Positions 20,095-28,438 of a DNA stretch of 64,000 nt are shown piece by piece. Below the pieces are notes generated by a model. It searched no databases, was not told the origin of the DNA, and saw only the letters and a program-made list of their open reading frames with translations. The DNA is from an uncultured Mesonia sp. (lineage in GTDB: Bacteria; Bacteroidota; Bacteroidia; Flavobacteriales; Flavobacteriaceae), in assembly GCA_958296185.1 (NCBI GenBank), contig CATQIB010000013.1, positions 62,001-126,000 of the forward strand. The letters run 5' to 3'. Positions within the stretch are counted from its first letter, which is position 1. Each line of letters starts with the position of its first letter. The translations under genes and the position numbers were made by a program.

Positions 20095-20799
20095 ATGAAT
20101 ATTTCCTCTTTTCACCTTGTAAAAATTCCATTTGGAAAAGCGATTAAAGGACTATTTATAAACTTGATTAATACAAAAACAAAAGGTCTAATTTATTCGG
20201 AATATATGACCGCTATGACTTTAGGTTCTCCTATTCTATCACCTTCTCGTTTTTTAATAAGAGAAGTAGCAATCTTTGCTCAATGGGAAAGCGAAAAAGA
20301 CCTTGAAAACTTTCTAGAAAAAGACAATTTTGGCAAAATTATAAATAAAGGTTGGCACATTCGCTTAAGTTTTATGAGAGATTGGGGAAAGATAAAAGGC
20401 TATAAAACACCAAAGAAAAACGAAATTTTAGACAATCCAAATTCACCTGTAGTTGCCGTAACAATTGCTCGTATGAAACCTCTAGCAGTTCCGAGATTCT
20501 TACAATGGGGAATACCAGTTGAAAAATTAGTTAGAGATCATTCTGGCACTTTACTTTCTATTGCATCTTTCAAATTTCCGAATACAGTTTCAACTTTTTC
20601 AATTTGGAAAAATATAAAAGAAATGGAAAGTATGGTTCACGGTCATAGCAAAATGCCAAAACCTAAAAGACACTCAAACGCCATGAAAGAAAGAGAACGT
20701 AAAAACTTTCATTTTGAGTTTACAACTCTTAGATTTAAACCTCTTTCAGAATACGGTTCTTGGAAAGGCTATAGCAATTACACTAAGAAAACTGTTTAA
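20095..20799 (+). CDS. Spheroidene monooxygenase (CrtA)-like protein
   Basis: The 234-aa protein has two tandem halves of dimeric alpha/beta-barrel type. The C-terminal half (VVAVTIARMKPLAVPRFLQWGIPVEKLV ... TFSIWKNIKEMESMVHGH ... MKERERKNFHFEFTTLRF) resembles the family around CrtA, heme-dependent carotenoid ketolases. No carotenoid genes are nearby, so the substrate is open. It is followed after 2 nt by another gene, so the two form an operon. It is AT-rich like the preceding cassette genes and probably part of the same acquired tract. Family assignment is from remembered sequence pattern and moderately sure. Confidence 0.5.
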   Translation: MNISSFHLVKIPFGKAIKGLFINLINTKTKGLIYSEYMTAMTLGSPILSPSRFLIREVAIFAQWESEKDLENFLEKDNFGKIINKGWHIRLSFMRDWGKIKGYKTPKKNEILDNPNSPVVAVTIARMKPLAVPRFLQWGIPVEKLVRDHSGTLLSIASFKFPNTVSTFSIWKNIKEMESMVHGHSKMPKPKRHSNAMKERERKNFHFEFTTLRFKPLSEYGSWKGYSNYTKKTV

Positions 20800-20801
20800 T
20801 A

Positions 20802-21692
20802 ATGGGATTTGCTTTTATTAAACAGAACTTTCAAGATTGGGTTACTCAACAATGGGTAATTGTTTCAGGTAAAAAAATCAATTCAAAAGAATATGAATGG
20901 TTGTTAGGTCCATTTGGAAATACAAATGGAGTTGGGGAAAAATTTATTAAGCAGTTAGCGGAAAATGAAAATTTAGAAATCTGTACCTCTAAACTAAGTA
21001 AAGGATTAATAAATTCAATTAACCAATTAAACTTACCACCAACCGAACTTAATAAATTATCAAAAAACGTAATTGACTTTTACGAAAACACGAGTAGTTA
21101 TGAATTTGAATTGAAAACTAACTGGAATCCTATTTTTAAATTTTTCGGCTATCTCCTAAAAATACTGTTCAGTAATAGAATTGAGCAACTAAACATTCCC
21201 TTGAAAAACAGCAAGAACACTAAGGGGATGAATAGCGATATTATTCAACTAATTGATAAAAAAACCAAAAAAGTACAACGAACAATTTGGTTAAGAACAA
21301 TTAAAAAAACGAAACAAGTTGTTTATTCAGGCGTTTATGAAACTTGTACAATTCCAAACGGATTAACTTGCATTAAGGCAATGTTTCCATTACCAAACGG
21401 AAATGCGACAGTTATTTTAGAACCATGTGTTGGTAGTAACGGAGAGCTAATCTTAAAATCTGCTGGTAGGAAAATTGGAGATAGTGGGTTTTACTTTTTG
21501 CTAAAAGACAAAAGTGGAAACTTATGGACAAATTATATAAAGTCATTTAAAGACCACCTAACGGTAAGTTTTAATGACGGAAAAATAAAAGCAAAACAAA
21601 CACTTAAATTTTATGGCTTGAGAGTACTTAATTTTGAATACGAAATTAAAAAAACACATACAACACCGTATAAAATTAATTCCTGGCTCTAG
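20802..21692 (+). CDS. Hypothetical protein, 296 aa, paired with the CrtA-like gene
   Basis: I do not recognise this family. The N-terminal part (MGFAFIKQNFQDWVTQQW ... EWLLGPFGNTNGVGEKFIKQL) is helical and lacks a signal peptide. The C-terminal part (IPNGLTCIKAMFPLPNGNATVILEP ... GDSGFYFLLKDKSGNLW) is beta-rich. The gene starts 2 nt after the CrtA-like stop, which strongly suggests that the two products work together. AT-rich composition fits the rest of the accessory tract. Confidence 0.6.
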   Translation: MGFAFIKQNFQDWVTQQWVIVSGKKINSKEYEWLLGPFGNTNGVGEKFIKQLAENENLEICTSKLSKGLINSINQLNLPPTELNKLSKNVIDFYENTSSYEFELKTNWNPIFKFFGYLLKILFSNRIEQLNIPLKNSKNTKGMNSDIIQLIDKKTKKVQRTIWLRTIKKTKQVVYSGVYETCTIPNGLTCIKAMFPLPNGNATVILEPCVGSNGELILKSAGRKIGDSGFYFLLKDKSGNLWTNYIKSFKDHLTVSFNDGKIKAKQTLKFYGLRVLNFEYEIKKTHTTPYKINSWL

Positions 21693-21775
21693 CCTACACA
21701 CGAATCCTCAAGCGTTCGGACGTGCGGCTTAATACATCCCGATTACCGCAGTTGGTCGGTTCTTCCCGAATTCAA

Positions 21776-22170
21776 TTATATACTGGCCAAAAACAAACAA
21801 ATTTATTTTATATCGGTTTAACCGGAAGTTATATCAACCACCAAGATCAATTTAACCAAGATTACTTCCGTAAGGCAAGCGACCATAAACAGTATGCTTT
21901 TGAGCAGGCCGACTATAGACGTATTAAAACCACGCTGAGTATGCATTTGGGATCGGTTTTATTTATGGGAAAAACTGGGGGTTCTCGCCCTATATCGGTT
22001 GGGGCATAAAAAACCCTGATGTAAAATTTAGCCACATTCAAGGAATGCGACCCGTTACCCGTGAAGATACGCATAACTGGTTACCCAGCGCCACCTACTA
22101 CCTCAGGCGCGAGGGCAGCTCAACCGGAGTACAATTGGAGCTGCGCCTTGCGGTATTTGTTAAACTCTAG
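21776..22170 (+). pseudogene. Truncated, frameshifted outer-membrane protein remnant
   Basis: The open frame from 21776 encodes a barrel-like C-terminal fragment (TNLFYIGLTGSYINHQDQFNQDYF ... LGSVLFMGKTGG). It breaks at a G5 run near 21971. In the +1 frame the protein continues smoothly as FSPYIGWGIKNPDVKFSHIQGM ... VQLELRLAVFVKL, to a stop at 22168-22170. There is no signal peptide or plausible start; the 5' part is missing where the accessory tract ends. This is a gene remnant with one missing G, or an error in that run, plus a 5' truncation. Confidence 0.75.
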
Positions 22171-22226
22171 TCCGAACACAAACTGTTAAAAATTAAAATA
22201 CCATTGGTGGCTTTTCTTATTCATCG

Positions 22227-22240
22227 TAATATTGCAATAT
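22227..22240 (+). promoter_or_regulatory. arsR promoter and palindromic operator
   Basis: The perfect 12-bp palindrome ATATTGCAATAT at 22229-22240 overlaps a near-consensus -7 element, TAATATTG (22227-22234). A palindrome of this form next to arsR is a good candidate for the ArsR operator, so arsenite would derepress the operon. It also argues for the ATG at 22263 over 22245, which would be only about 4 nt from the transcription start. Confidence 0.55.
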
Positions 22241-22262
22241 ATAAATGAATCTATTTTTGATT

Positions 22263-22595
22263 ATGGGACTTACCAAAACCGATTTATTCACTGCCGAGCA
22301 AAACCAAATTGCGCAAATCACCAAAGTACTGGGGCATCCTGCGCGTATCGCCATTTTACAGCATCTTATTAAAATTGACAGCTGCGTTTGTGGCGACTTG
22401 GTAGAGGTTATTGGTTTGGCTCAACCTACCATATCGCAGCATTTAAAAGAGCTCAAAAAGCTAGGACTTATACAAGGTAGCATTAGCGGTACGCGCGTTT
22501 GCTATTGTATAGATGCCCAGGCTTGGCAAAATATGCGCGAAAACTTATTGGCCTTTTTAGCCAGCGGTCCTTCTCATAATCCTAAATGTTGTTAA
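22263..22595 (+). CDS. arsR: ArsR-family metalloregulator
   Basis: This is a winged-helix repressor of the arsenic operon. The 110-aa protein from MGLTKTDLF has the ArsR core (ITKVLGHPARIAILQHLIKIDSCVCGDLVEVIGLAQPTISQHLKELKKLGLI). The SCVCGD cysteines sit where classical ArsR binds As(III), and a terminal CC pair may add ligands. An upstream ATG at 22245 is in frame, but it is very close to the predicted transcription start. The gene is followed after 21 nt by the DUF6428 gene. Confidence 0.92.
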   Translation: MGLTKTDLFTAEQNQIAQITKVLGHPARIAILQHLIKIDSCVCGDLVEVIGLAQPTISQHLKELKKLGLIQGSISGTRVCYCIDAQAWQNMRENLLAFLASGPSHNPKCC

Positions 22596-22616
22596 CCCCA
22601 AAACACCTGATTACTT

Positions 22617-23066
22617 ATGAAATTATCTGAAATTAAAGCCGTATTGCAAAACCTAGAACAGATTGCCTTTGAGTTGCCTTCGGGCGAATTGGTTCCGCCT
22701 CATTTTCATGTGACCGAGATTGGCAAAATTGACAAAAACTTTATCGACTGCGGGGGTACTTTGCGTTATGAAACGCTTATCAGTTTTCAATTGTGGAGCG
22801 CCAACGATTACAATCATCGCTTGCATCCAGAAAAGCTGGCTGCCATTATCGAATTGGCCGAAAAAGCCCTGGTTTTAGGCGATTGGGAGGTTGAGGTAGA
22901 ATACCAAGGCCAAACTATTGGTAAATACGATTTAGATTTTAACGGCAAGCATTTTGTTTTGCGCAACAAACAAACCGATTGCTTGGCAAAAGAAGATTGC
23001 GGCATCCCAGAAAAATCTGCACCTGCCAATAACGCCACTTGTGCACCGGGTAGTGGCTGCTGCTAA
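22617..23066 (+). CDS. DUF6428-family protein of the ars operon
   Basis: This is a 149-aa cytoplasmic protein of a family repeatedly found between arsR and arsenate reductase genes in Bacteroidota. The core (LPSGELVPPHFHVTEIGKIDKNFIDCGG ... FQLWSANDYNHRLHPEKL) contains an HFHVTE motif resembling a metal site. The tail is Cys-rich (DCLAKEDCGIPEK ... CAPGSGCC), which suggests binding of thiophilic metalloids. Its biochemical role is not established. It sits 21 nt after arsR and 19 nt before the phosphatase-like gene. Confidence 0.8.
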   Translation: MKLSEIKAVLQNLEQIAFELPSGELVPPHFHVTEIGKIDKNFIDCGGTLRYETLISFQLWSANDYNHRLHPEKLAAIIELAEKALVLGDWEVEVEYQGQTIGKYDLDFNGKHFVLRNKQTDCLAKEDCGIPEKSAPANNATCAPGSGCC

Positions 23067-23085
23067 TTTATTATTTTGATTTGTT

Positions 23086-23703
23086 ATGGAATTCAATAAG
23101 GTTTTCACCGATTTTATCGGCACTTTAAAACCCGATAATATTGCTAGCGATCGTAAACAAATACTCCAACATTTGGCCCAAGCTATACAAGAGGGCTTGC
23201 AGCAAAAGGAGGGCGTGGCTCTACAATTTATTTGCACGCATAACTCGCGCCGAAGTCAGTTTGCACAGGTTTGGGCGCAGCATTTACTATATTGGCACGG
23301 CTATTTTAAAGTCGGTTGTTATTCGGGTGGTACGGCCGTTACCGCGGTTTATCCCGAGGTCATCAACCAATTAGAACAGCAAGGATTTACCGCTAGTCGC
23401 CTAAGCGAAGGCAGCAACTCGGTTTATGCTGTAAAAGCGAGTAAGCAGCTCGCACCTAGTTTTGTGTTTTCTAAACCCTTAACGCATTTGGTAAACCCCA
23501 GCGATGATTTTATCGCGGTGATGACATGCGACCAAGCTTACGAGGCCTGTCCCGTTGTTTTAGGAGCCAAAAAACGCATCGGGCTCACCTATACCGACCC
23601 AAAAAACCATGATGGGCAAGAGAATGAAGAACAGGCCTATGCGCAAACCAGTACACAAATTGCTACCGAGATGCTTTATCTCTGTTCACAACTAAATCCG
23701 TAA
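23086..23703 (+). CDS. arsC: LMW-phosphatase-type arsenate reductase
   Basis: The 205-aa protein is of low-molecular-weight protein tyrosine phosphatase fold. The P-loop C-X5-R is C50-THNSR-R56 in [14 protein letters not shown], and the acid motif DP appears in [10 protein letters not shown]. Within an ars operon it is expected to reduce arsenate to arsenite, feeding Acr3 downstream. It is longer than the usual 130-150-aa ArsC because of an N-terminal helical extension, as in related Bacteroidota proteins often named protein-tyrosine-phosphatase. The arsenate role comes from context. Confidence 0.82.
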   Translation: MEFNKVFTDFIGTLKPDNIASDRKQILQHLAQAIQEGLQQKEGVALQFICTHNSRRSQFAQVWAQHLLYWHGYFKVGCYSGGTAVTAVYPEVINQLEQQGFTASRLSEGSNSVYAVKASKQLAPSFVFSKPLTHLVNPSDDFIAVMTCDQAYEACPVVLGAKKRIGLTYTDPKNHDGQENEEQAYAQTSTQIATEMLYLCSQLNP

Positions 23704-23707
23704 AGGC

Positions 23708-24751
23708 ATGAATAAAAAATTAGGCTTTTTAAACCGCTATCTAACCCTATGGATCTTTACCGCTATGCTACTGGGAGTAGCTTTGGGGTATTTTTTTCCG
23801 AGCTTCCCCGAGAAGTTACAAGCTTATAACCAAGGCAGTACTAATATAGCTTTGGCTATCGGACTTATTTTAATGATGTATCCGCCCTTGGCTAAGGTAA
23901 AGTATAGTTTGCTGCCCAAGGTGTTTAAAAATGTAAAGCTCCTGTCTATTTCGCTGTTGCTGAATTGGATTATTGGGCCGGTTTTGATGTTTATACTCGC
24001 TATTGTATTTCTAGCCGATTATCCCGAATATATGGTAGGCCTTATTTTAATAGGTTTGGCACGCTGTATTGCCATGGTATTGGTGTGGAATGATTTGGCT
24101 GAGGGCAGCAGCGAATATGGAGCTGGCTTGGTGGCGCTCAATAGTATTTTCCAGGTCTTTGCCTACTCGTTTTATGCCTGGATTTTCATTAGTGTACTCC
24201 CTCCGTTTTTTGGTTTTGAAGGCGCTTTGGTAGAGATTTCCATCGCCCAAATTGCAGAGAGTGTCGCTATTTATTTAGGCATCCCTTTCTTATTAGGCAT
24301 TCTTAGTCGGCTGATTTTAGTGCGTCTTTATGGAGCGACCTGGTACCAAGAAAAATTTATACCGCGCATATCTCCCTTAACCTTAATCGCTTTACTGTTT
24401 ACCATTGTGCTTATGTTTTCGTTAAAAGGCGAATTAATTGTAGCCCTACCCCAAGACGTCTTGCTTATCGCGCTACCCTTGTTGATTTATTTTGGTTTGA
24501 TGTTTCTTATTGGTTTTTGGATTACTCGCGCCGTGGGTGCCACATACGATCAAACTACCGCTGTTGCCTTTACGGCCGCAGGAAATAACTTTGAGTTAGC
24601 CATTGCAGTTGCCATTGCCGTTTTCGGATTACACTCTGGGCAGGCTTTTACCGGAGTTATTGGACCGCTTGTAGAAGTACCGGCGCTCATCTTACTCGTG
24701 CGGGTTTCTTTCTGGCTAAAAGCCAAGTATTTTTCGGCTAAGACCTCTTAA
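23708..24751 (+). CDS. acr3: Acr3-family arsenite efflux transporter
   Basis: This inner-membrane carrier exports As(III). The 347-aa protein has about ten membrane helices and the family signature [16 protein letters not shown], whose cysteine is needed for arsenite transport. The helix [19 protein letters not shown] is another Acr3 hallmark. It begins 4 nt after the reductase stop and is the last gene of arsR-DUF6428-arsC-acr3. A strong terminator follows. Length is normal. Confidence 0.95.
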   Translation: MNKKLGFLNRYLTLWIFTAMLLGVALGYFFPSFPEKLQAYNQGSTNIALAIGLILMMYPPLAKVKYSLLPKVFKNVKLLSISLLLNWIIGPVLMFILAIVFLADYPEYMVGLILIGLARCIAMVLVWNDLAEGSSEYGAGLVALNSIFQVFAYSFYAWIFISVLPPFFGFEGALVEISIAQIAESVAIYLGIPFLLGILSRLILVRLYGATWYQEKFIPRISPLTLIALLFTIVLMFSLKGELIVALPQDVLLIALPLLIYFGLMFLIGFWITRAVGATYDQTTAVAFTAAGNNFELAIAVAIAVFGLHSGQAFTGVIGPLVEVPALILLVRVSFWLKAKYFSAKTS

Positions 24752-24753
24752 AC

Positions 24754-24792
24754 CAAACAGGCATGCCTCAACTGGCATGCCTGTTTGCTTTA
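24754..24792. terminator. Bidirectional terminator after acr3
   Basis: A perfect 14-bp stem (CAAACAGGCATGCC at 24754-24767 with GGCATGCCTGTTTG at 24774-24787) encloses a 6-nt loop. It lies between the convergent acr3 and DUF4494 genes, so it probably ends both transcripts. Confidence 0.8.
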
Positions 24793-24812
24793 TACCGGTT
24801 GATGCCTTTTCT

Positions 24813-25316
24813 TTAGGATGCAGCCATAGTATTTTCTGCGTTTTCTTCTGCCGCTTCCTCTGCAGTACCCGATTCATTTTCTTCACCATCAAAATAAGGA
24901 AACACATCTATAATAGGCGATTCGCTAATGGCAGGTATACTATAATCTCCCATGGTGTTTTGTAACACCTGCATGCTGTTTTCAAAAGCTTCTTTTACAT
25001 CATTGGCCTGTACCAAAAGGTATTGGTTGGTTTTACGCTCTTTGCCGCTTTCTTCATCAATGGCCACCAAGGCCACCTTAACTTTAAACCAACGGTCGCT
25101 ATTTTCAAAAGGATGCACTTCGGCAAAATTGGCCACCTTTATGTTCATAATTTTAAAATCTTCTTCGGTTAGGCTCTTCATTTCTTGAGTAAGTCGGGCT
25201 TCGGCCTCGGTATAAGAAACCGCATCGAGCAAGTAGGTTTCGCTGGTTAATTTTTGCTCTCCCGTCTCGTGGCGTTTCATATATTTTACTTTACACTCAT
25301 ACCAAATAACACTCAT
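24813..25316 (-). CDS. DUF4494 domain-containing protein
   Basis: The 167-aa protein starts MSVIWYECKVKYMKRHETGEQKLTSETYLLDAVSYTEAEARL, the typical opening of DUF4494, a small Bacteroidota-specific family. Its core RWFKVKVALVAIDEESGKERKTNQYLLVQANDVKEA is well conserved. The acidic C-terminal tail (about 140-167) looks disordered. It is cytoplasmic, its function is unknown, and it appears to be a single-gene unit, convergent with the ars operon. Confidence 0.9.
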   Translation of the reverse strand: MSVIWYECKVKYMKRHETGEQKLTSETYLLDAVSYTEAEARLTQEMKSLTEEDFKIMNIKVANFAEVHPFENSDRWFKVKVALVAIDEESGKERKTNQYLLVQANDVKEAFENSMQVLQNTMGDYSIPAISESPIIDVFPYFDGEENESGTAEEAAEENAENTMAAS

Positions 25317-25618
25317 ATTTACTTATCGATTTTAGGTTATTCGCCAAAAATAGAAATCAGCTCAACGTAAACCAACCGATTCTAATTTTGTTATGCACAA
25401 TTTTATTTTAGGCTTTTACTGCGCTTACGCGGAAGGCAAAAAATTCTAATGAAACATAATAATTCTATACCAAAAAACCAGCTCCTGTTTTTTGGTTTTT
25501 GACAGGCATAAAAAGATAAAGAATGGGCATTTATAGATGAAGTATCGGTTTTTTTTAAGGCTTTGTGGCGGTCTCTAGCAATTGAATGTGTTATATTTAG
25601 AATCAAAATGCCCAAAAA
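25317..25618. other. 302-bp intergenic region with a repeat scar and a hairpin
   Basis: No gene is called here. CCAAAAAAC at 25470-25478 pairs with GTTTTTTGG at 25487-25495 and is followed by T5, a weak terminator candidate. Positions 25539-25585 are a degraded copy of 27500-27545 (see the repeat entry). The promoter of the minus-strand DUF4494 gene should lie near 25320-25370. Confidence 0.5.
25539..25585. repeat. Degenerate direct copy of the 27500-27545 segment
   Basis: The stretch gaagtatcgg-T8-aaggctttgtggcggtctctagcaattga matches 27500-27545 with only a few changes. There it forms the right arm of a terminator plus the last codons of the DUF302 gene (read on the minus strand as QLVETAIKP-stop). 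The copy here has no rest of that gene, so it marks the edge of a past duplication that includes the lipoprotein genes between the two copies. Confidence 0.75.
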
Positions 25619-26181
25619 ATGAAAAATTTATTTCTATTTCTATTTTGCCTTACGCTGCTTGTCGCTTGTGATAATGACGACGATCAGAATTCAAAAGATC
25701 CCGTAAGCCAATTACCCAAAGCCACGCAAACTGGAGCAAATACTGCGGGTTGTTTGGTTAACGGCGAAGTTTTTTTACCCAAAGGCGGTGGACTGGCAGG
25801 AAACAAAAATTGCTTCTACCAGTATGTTGATGGCGGTTATAATTTCTTGATGCGTTTTTCTGATTTTTCAGGGAACGATGCTTCGTCTGTAGGTTTAGGT
25901 ACCCAAAACGCAAAGATTGAAAAAGGGCAAACCTATATATTAAATGCCCGCCCATTTTTCACTAACAATGAAGATGGCAAGGGGGGGGGTATTCTATAAC
26001 AAAAAATGGAGTACAAAATCAATATTCGACCACACCTCAGGTGGTTGGAGAAATGACCATTACAAAACTGGATTTTGAAAACAACATCGTCTCTGGTACG
26101 TTTTGGTTTGATGCCATTAATGACGAAGGAGAAATAGTAGAAGTTCGTGAAGGACGTTTTGATATGCAGTTTTCGCAATAA
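25619..26181 (+). pseudogene. Lipoprotein gene interrupted at a G9 tract (possibly phase-variable)
   Basis: A lipoprotein signal (LFLFCLTLLVAC) starts a frame that stops after 126 aa, just past nine consecutive Gs at 25981-25989. Shifting frame at the G run restores a full product that continues GGYSITKNGVQNQYS ... EGRFDMQFSQ to 26181. This is closely similar to the intact neighbour at 26255-26833. Ten or seven Gs would be in frame. It may be a pseudogene, a phase-variable surface lipoprotein or a sequencing error in the homopolymer. Function of the family is unknown. Confidence 0.75.
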
Positions 26182-26254
26182 AAAAATTAACGCGACAAAT
26201 AATATACAATATCATGTGAAATTTCCTAATTTTAAACAATTAATAATCAACACA

Positions 26255-26833
26255 ATGAAAAGAATACTTATAACAATGCTCCTTATATTCCCACTTTGGG
26301 GGCTAGGGGGATGTAGTAAAGACGACGATCAAAGTTCACAAGATCCCGTAAGCCAATTACCAGAAGCCACGCAAACTGGAGCAAATACTGCAGGCTGCCT
26401 TGTTAACGGCGAAGTTTTTTTACCCAAAGGCGGTGGACTGGCAGGAAACAAAAACTGCTTTTACCAATATGTGGATGGCGGGTATCATTTCATGATGCGT
26501 TTTTCTGATTTTTCAGGAGATGATTCATCATCTGTAAGATTAGGTACCCAAAATGCTACAATAGAAAATGGTAAAACCTACTCTTTAAATGCGCGTCCAT
26601 TTTATTCAAATAATGAAGATGGTCGCGGAGGAGGTTATGAGATTTATACTTTGGAACCTTTTTCTGAAACTTATCATTCTACCACCAATGAAATAACAGG
26701 AGAAATGACCATCACCAAACTGGATTTTGAAAACAACATTGTATCAGGTACATTTTGGTTTGATGCCATTAATGACGAAGGAGAAATAGTAGAAGTTCGT
26801 GAAGGACGTTTTGATATGCAATACACCAATTAA
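26255..26833 (+). CDS. Lipoprotein, intact paralogue of the preceding gene
   Basis: The 192-aa protein has an N-terminal lipobox (LLIFPLWGLGGC) followed by an acidic linker (SKDDDQSSQDPVSQLP). The conserved domain AGCLVNGEVFLPKGGGLAGNKNCFYQYVDGGYHFMMRFSDFSG then continues to EGRFDMQYTN. It shares most residues with the interrupted gene upstream, so the two arose by tandem duplication. The ATG at 26255 is chosen because the signal peptide begins there; the longer upstream frame overlaps the previous gene. It is probably an outer-membrane lipoprotein; function unknown. Confidence 0.8.
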   Translation: MKRILITMLLIFPLWGLGGCSKDDDQSSQDPVSQLPEATQTGANTAGCLVNGEVFLPKGGGLAGNKNCFYQYVDGGYHFMMRFSDFSGDDSSSVRLGTQNATIENGKTYSLNARPFYSNNEDGRGGGYEIYTLEPFSETYHSTTNEITGEMTITKLDFENNIVSGTFWFDAINDEGEIVEVREGRFDMQYTN

Positions 26834-26864
26834 ACAAAAATCACTAACTTTTAAACAATTATTC

Positions 26865-27458
26865 ATGAAAACAAAATTACTTAGCTTAAGTTTACTACTA
26901 TTCTCTTTTTGGTTTACAACATGGGCACAATTGCAAACCGTAAATATGAATACCAGGGATAATTCCCAAGATCTCTCTGGAAAATACTTTAAAGATATAG
27001 ATGGTAATTTTGACCCTTTTATCGGGGTTTGGCAAGGCACACACCAAAACACCACTATGATCATAGACATTTCTAAAGCCGTACTAGGGCCTAGTCCAGG
27101 TAATAATTATGCCGAAGATGTACTTGTGGCAGATATCCAATTGATAGAAGGGATGGGTACGCCTATGGAGATGGTTATCTGCAATACGGCTACCGCCTAC
27201 AGTCATTTTGATAAGCTGACTAGAAGTATTACTCAAGCCACGACTTATGATGGGGTTACAATGAGTGGTTTTCTGGATGACAATTGCCACCCGGGCAACA
27301 GTGCGGGAGGTATTGTGGTGATGAATATTCAAAACCCACAAGCATCTCCTTTAACCGCCACTTGGGAGATTGAGAGAAAGGGGATTGTGGCCAAAACCTA
27401 CCCCGGAGAACCAGACTTTGTTATTCCCACCAGTATTGTTTTAACCAAACAACCCTAG
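26865..27458 (+). CDS. Secreted DUF6705-like protein
   Basis: The 197-aa protein has a signal peptide (MKTKLLSLSLLLFSFWFTTWAQ). A beta-rich domain then reads DLSGKYFKDIDGNFDPFIGVWQGTHQNTTMIIDISKAV and ends ATWEIERKGIVAKTYPGEPDFVIPTSIVLTKQ. I associate this pattern with the Bacteroidota family DUF6705, from memory only. The start at 26865 is set by the signal peptide. It follows the lipoprotein gene after 31 nt, and both genes have a similar TTTTAAACAATTA stretch before the start, so they may share expression. It ends at a strong terminator. Confidence 0.65.
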   Translation: MKTKLLSLSLLLFSFWFTTWAQLQTVNMNTRDNSQDLSGKYFKDIDGNFDPFIGVWQGTHQNTTMIIDISKAVLGPSPGNNYAEDVLVADIQLIEGMGTPMEMVICNTATAYSHFDKLTRSITQATTYDGVTMSGFLDDNCHPGNSAGGIVVMNIQNPQASPLTATWEIERKGIVAKTYPGEPDFVIPTSIVLTKQP

Positions 27459-27485
27459 TAATAAGTACTATGGTTAAACTACAAG

Positions 27486-27516
27486 CCGCTACTTCACAAG
27501 AAGTAGCGGTTTTTTT
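27486..27516 (+). terminator. Intrinsic terminator of the lipoprotein/DUF6705 operon
   Basis: CCGCTACTTC (27486-27495), loop ACAA and GAAGTAGCGG (27500-27509) are followed by T7. The T run overlaps the stop codon of the convergent DUF302 gene. Confidence 0.9.
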
Positions 27517-28438
27517 AAGGCTTTATGGCGGTCTCTACCAATTGATGGAGCAAACGTTCTATCTGGTCCTTATAACTGGCCTTAATCTCCATGCCTTGTC
27601 TTTTTGCAATAAAATCGATTGCATTATAAGACACAAATACCCGGCCTTTGGCATTTTCCCAAACTAAAATTTTATGCGGTAAGTCTAGACCCAACAAAGC
27701 ATTATCGCGCAACATACGGCTGCTTATCTCTGGGTAACTCACCATAACCACATAAGTAGGGCGCAAAGACATGCCCACGCTGGCAGCATTTGCTTGGTGA
27801 TCTAAACTCGCTATCAATTCTAATTTTTGATTGTCGTGAATACTTTTTAATAAGGTATTTTTGGTTTTCGTAAAGCTCTGTTTACTTCGGGTGGTAATGA
27901 TACCTTCCAATAATTTGACATGTTGTTTTCGGGTATGCACTACCGTTTGCCCTGCAGCATTTTCAACCAATCGCTCTAAAGCATCGCTCATTTGATTTAG
28001 ACTTGGGGTATTTTTAATACCAAATCGGGCACCTAAATAATTGGTACTATTATAAGCCGTTACAAATTCTTCTCCATCTTGAAAGAATAAAATTTTCTGC
28101 GGTAAATTGAGACCGGCCAACTGGTTGGCTTGCATAAGCGGCGTTCCTAGATTAGGGTTGCCAAAAAAGATAATTTTTTCGGGTGCCAAATCTATACGCT
28201 CTTGAGCCGCTTCTTGGGCATAATCAGACTCGGCAATAATGCCAATGGCACTATTCTTACGCAAAGTAGATTTCAATTTCTGGTAGGCCTCTTCTACTTC
28301 GCCTTTTTGTTGGGTATAACTAATTCCTATAGCTTTTAAACGCTCTTGCTGAGGTGGCCACTGCTCCTCTTGATTCTTGTTTTTACAAGCTGTTAAACAG
28401 ATTGCAACCAAAAGAAATAACCCGATTTTCTTTTTCAT
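27515..28438 (-). CDS. DUF302 lipoprotein with two domains
   Basis: The 307-aa protein has a lipoprotein signal (LFLLVAICLTAC). It has two DUF302-type repeats, one around residues 75-120 (FFGNPNLGTPLMQANQLAGLNLPQKILFFQDG) and one around 225-265 (VSYPEISSRMLRDNALLGLDLPHKILVWENAKG). DUF302 proteins are small alpha/beta proteins of uncertain function, sometimes linked to redox or sulfur metabolism. It stands alone and is convergent with the DUF6705-like gene. Its last codons are duplicated at 25539-25585. Confidence 0.88.
   Translation of the reverse strand: MKKKIGLFLLVAICLTACKNKNQEEQWPPQQERLKAIGISYTQQKGEVEEAYQKLKSTLRKNSAIGIIAESDYAQEAAQERIDLAPEKIIFFGNPNLGTPLMQANQLAGLNLPQKILFFQDGEEFVTAYNSTNYLGARFGIKNTPSLNQMSDALERLVENAAGQTVVHTRKQHVKLLEGIITTRSKQSFTKTKNTLLKSIHDNQKLELIASLDHQANAASVGMSLRPTYVVMVSYPEISSRMLRDNALLGLDLPHKILVWENAKGRVFVSYNAIDFIAKRQGMEIKASYKDQIERLLHQLVETAIKP

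Noticed and set aside
18316-22200. Insertion sequence or integrative element carrying the accessory tract
   Set aside because: No transposase, integrase or terminal inverted repeats are visible. Only cassette-like spacers support mobility.
25403-25615. 70-codon minus-strand frame before the lipoprotein genes
   Set aside because: It crosses the hairpin and the degenerate repeat copy and shows no recognisable protein feature.
26147-26254. Longer N-termini for the lipoprotein at 26255 and the DUF6705-like gene at 26865
   Set aside because: The extra residues are the end of the upstream gene in another frame; signal peptides begin at the shorter starts.
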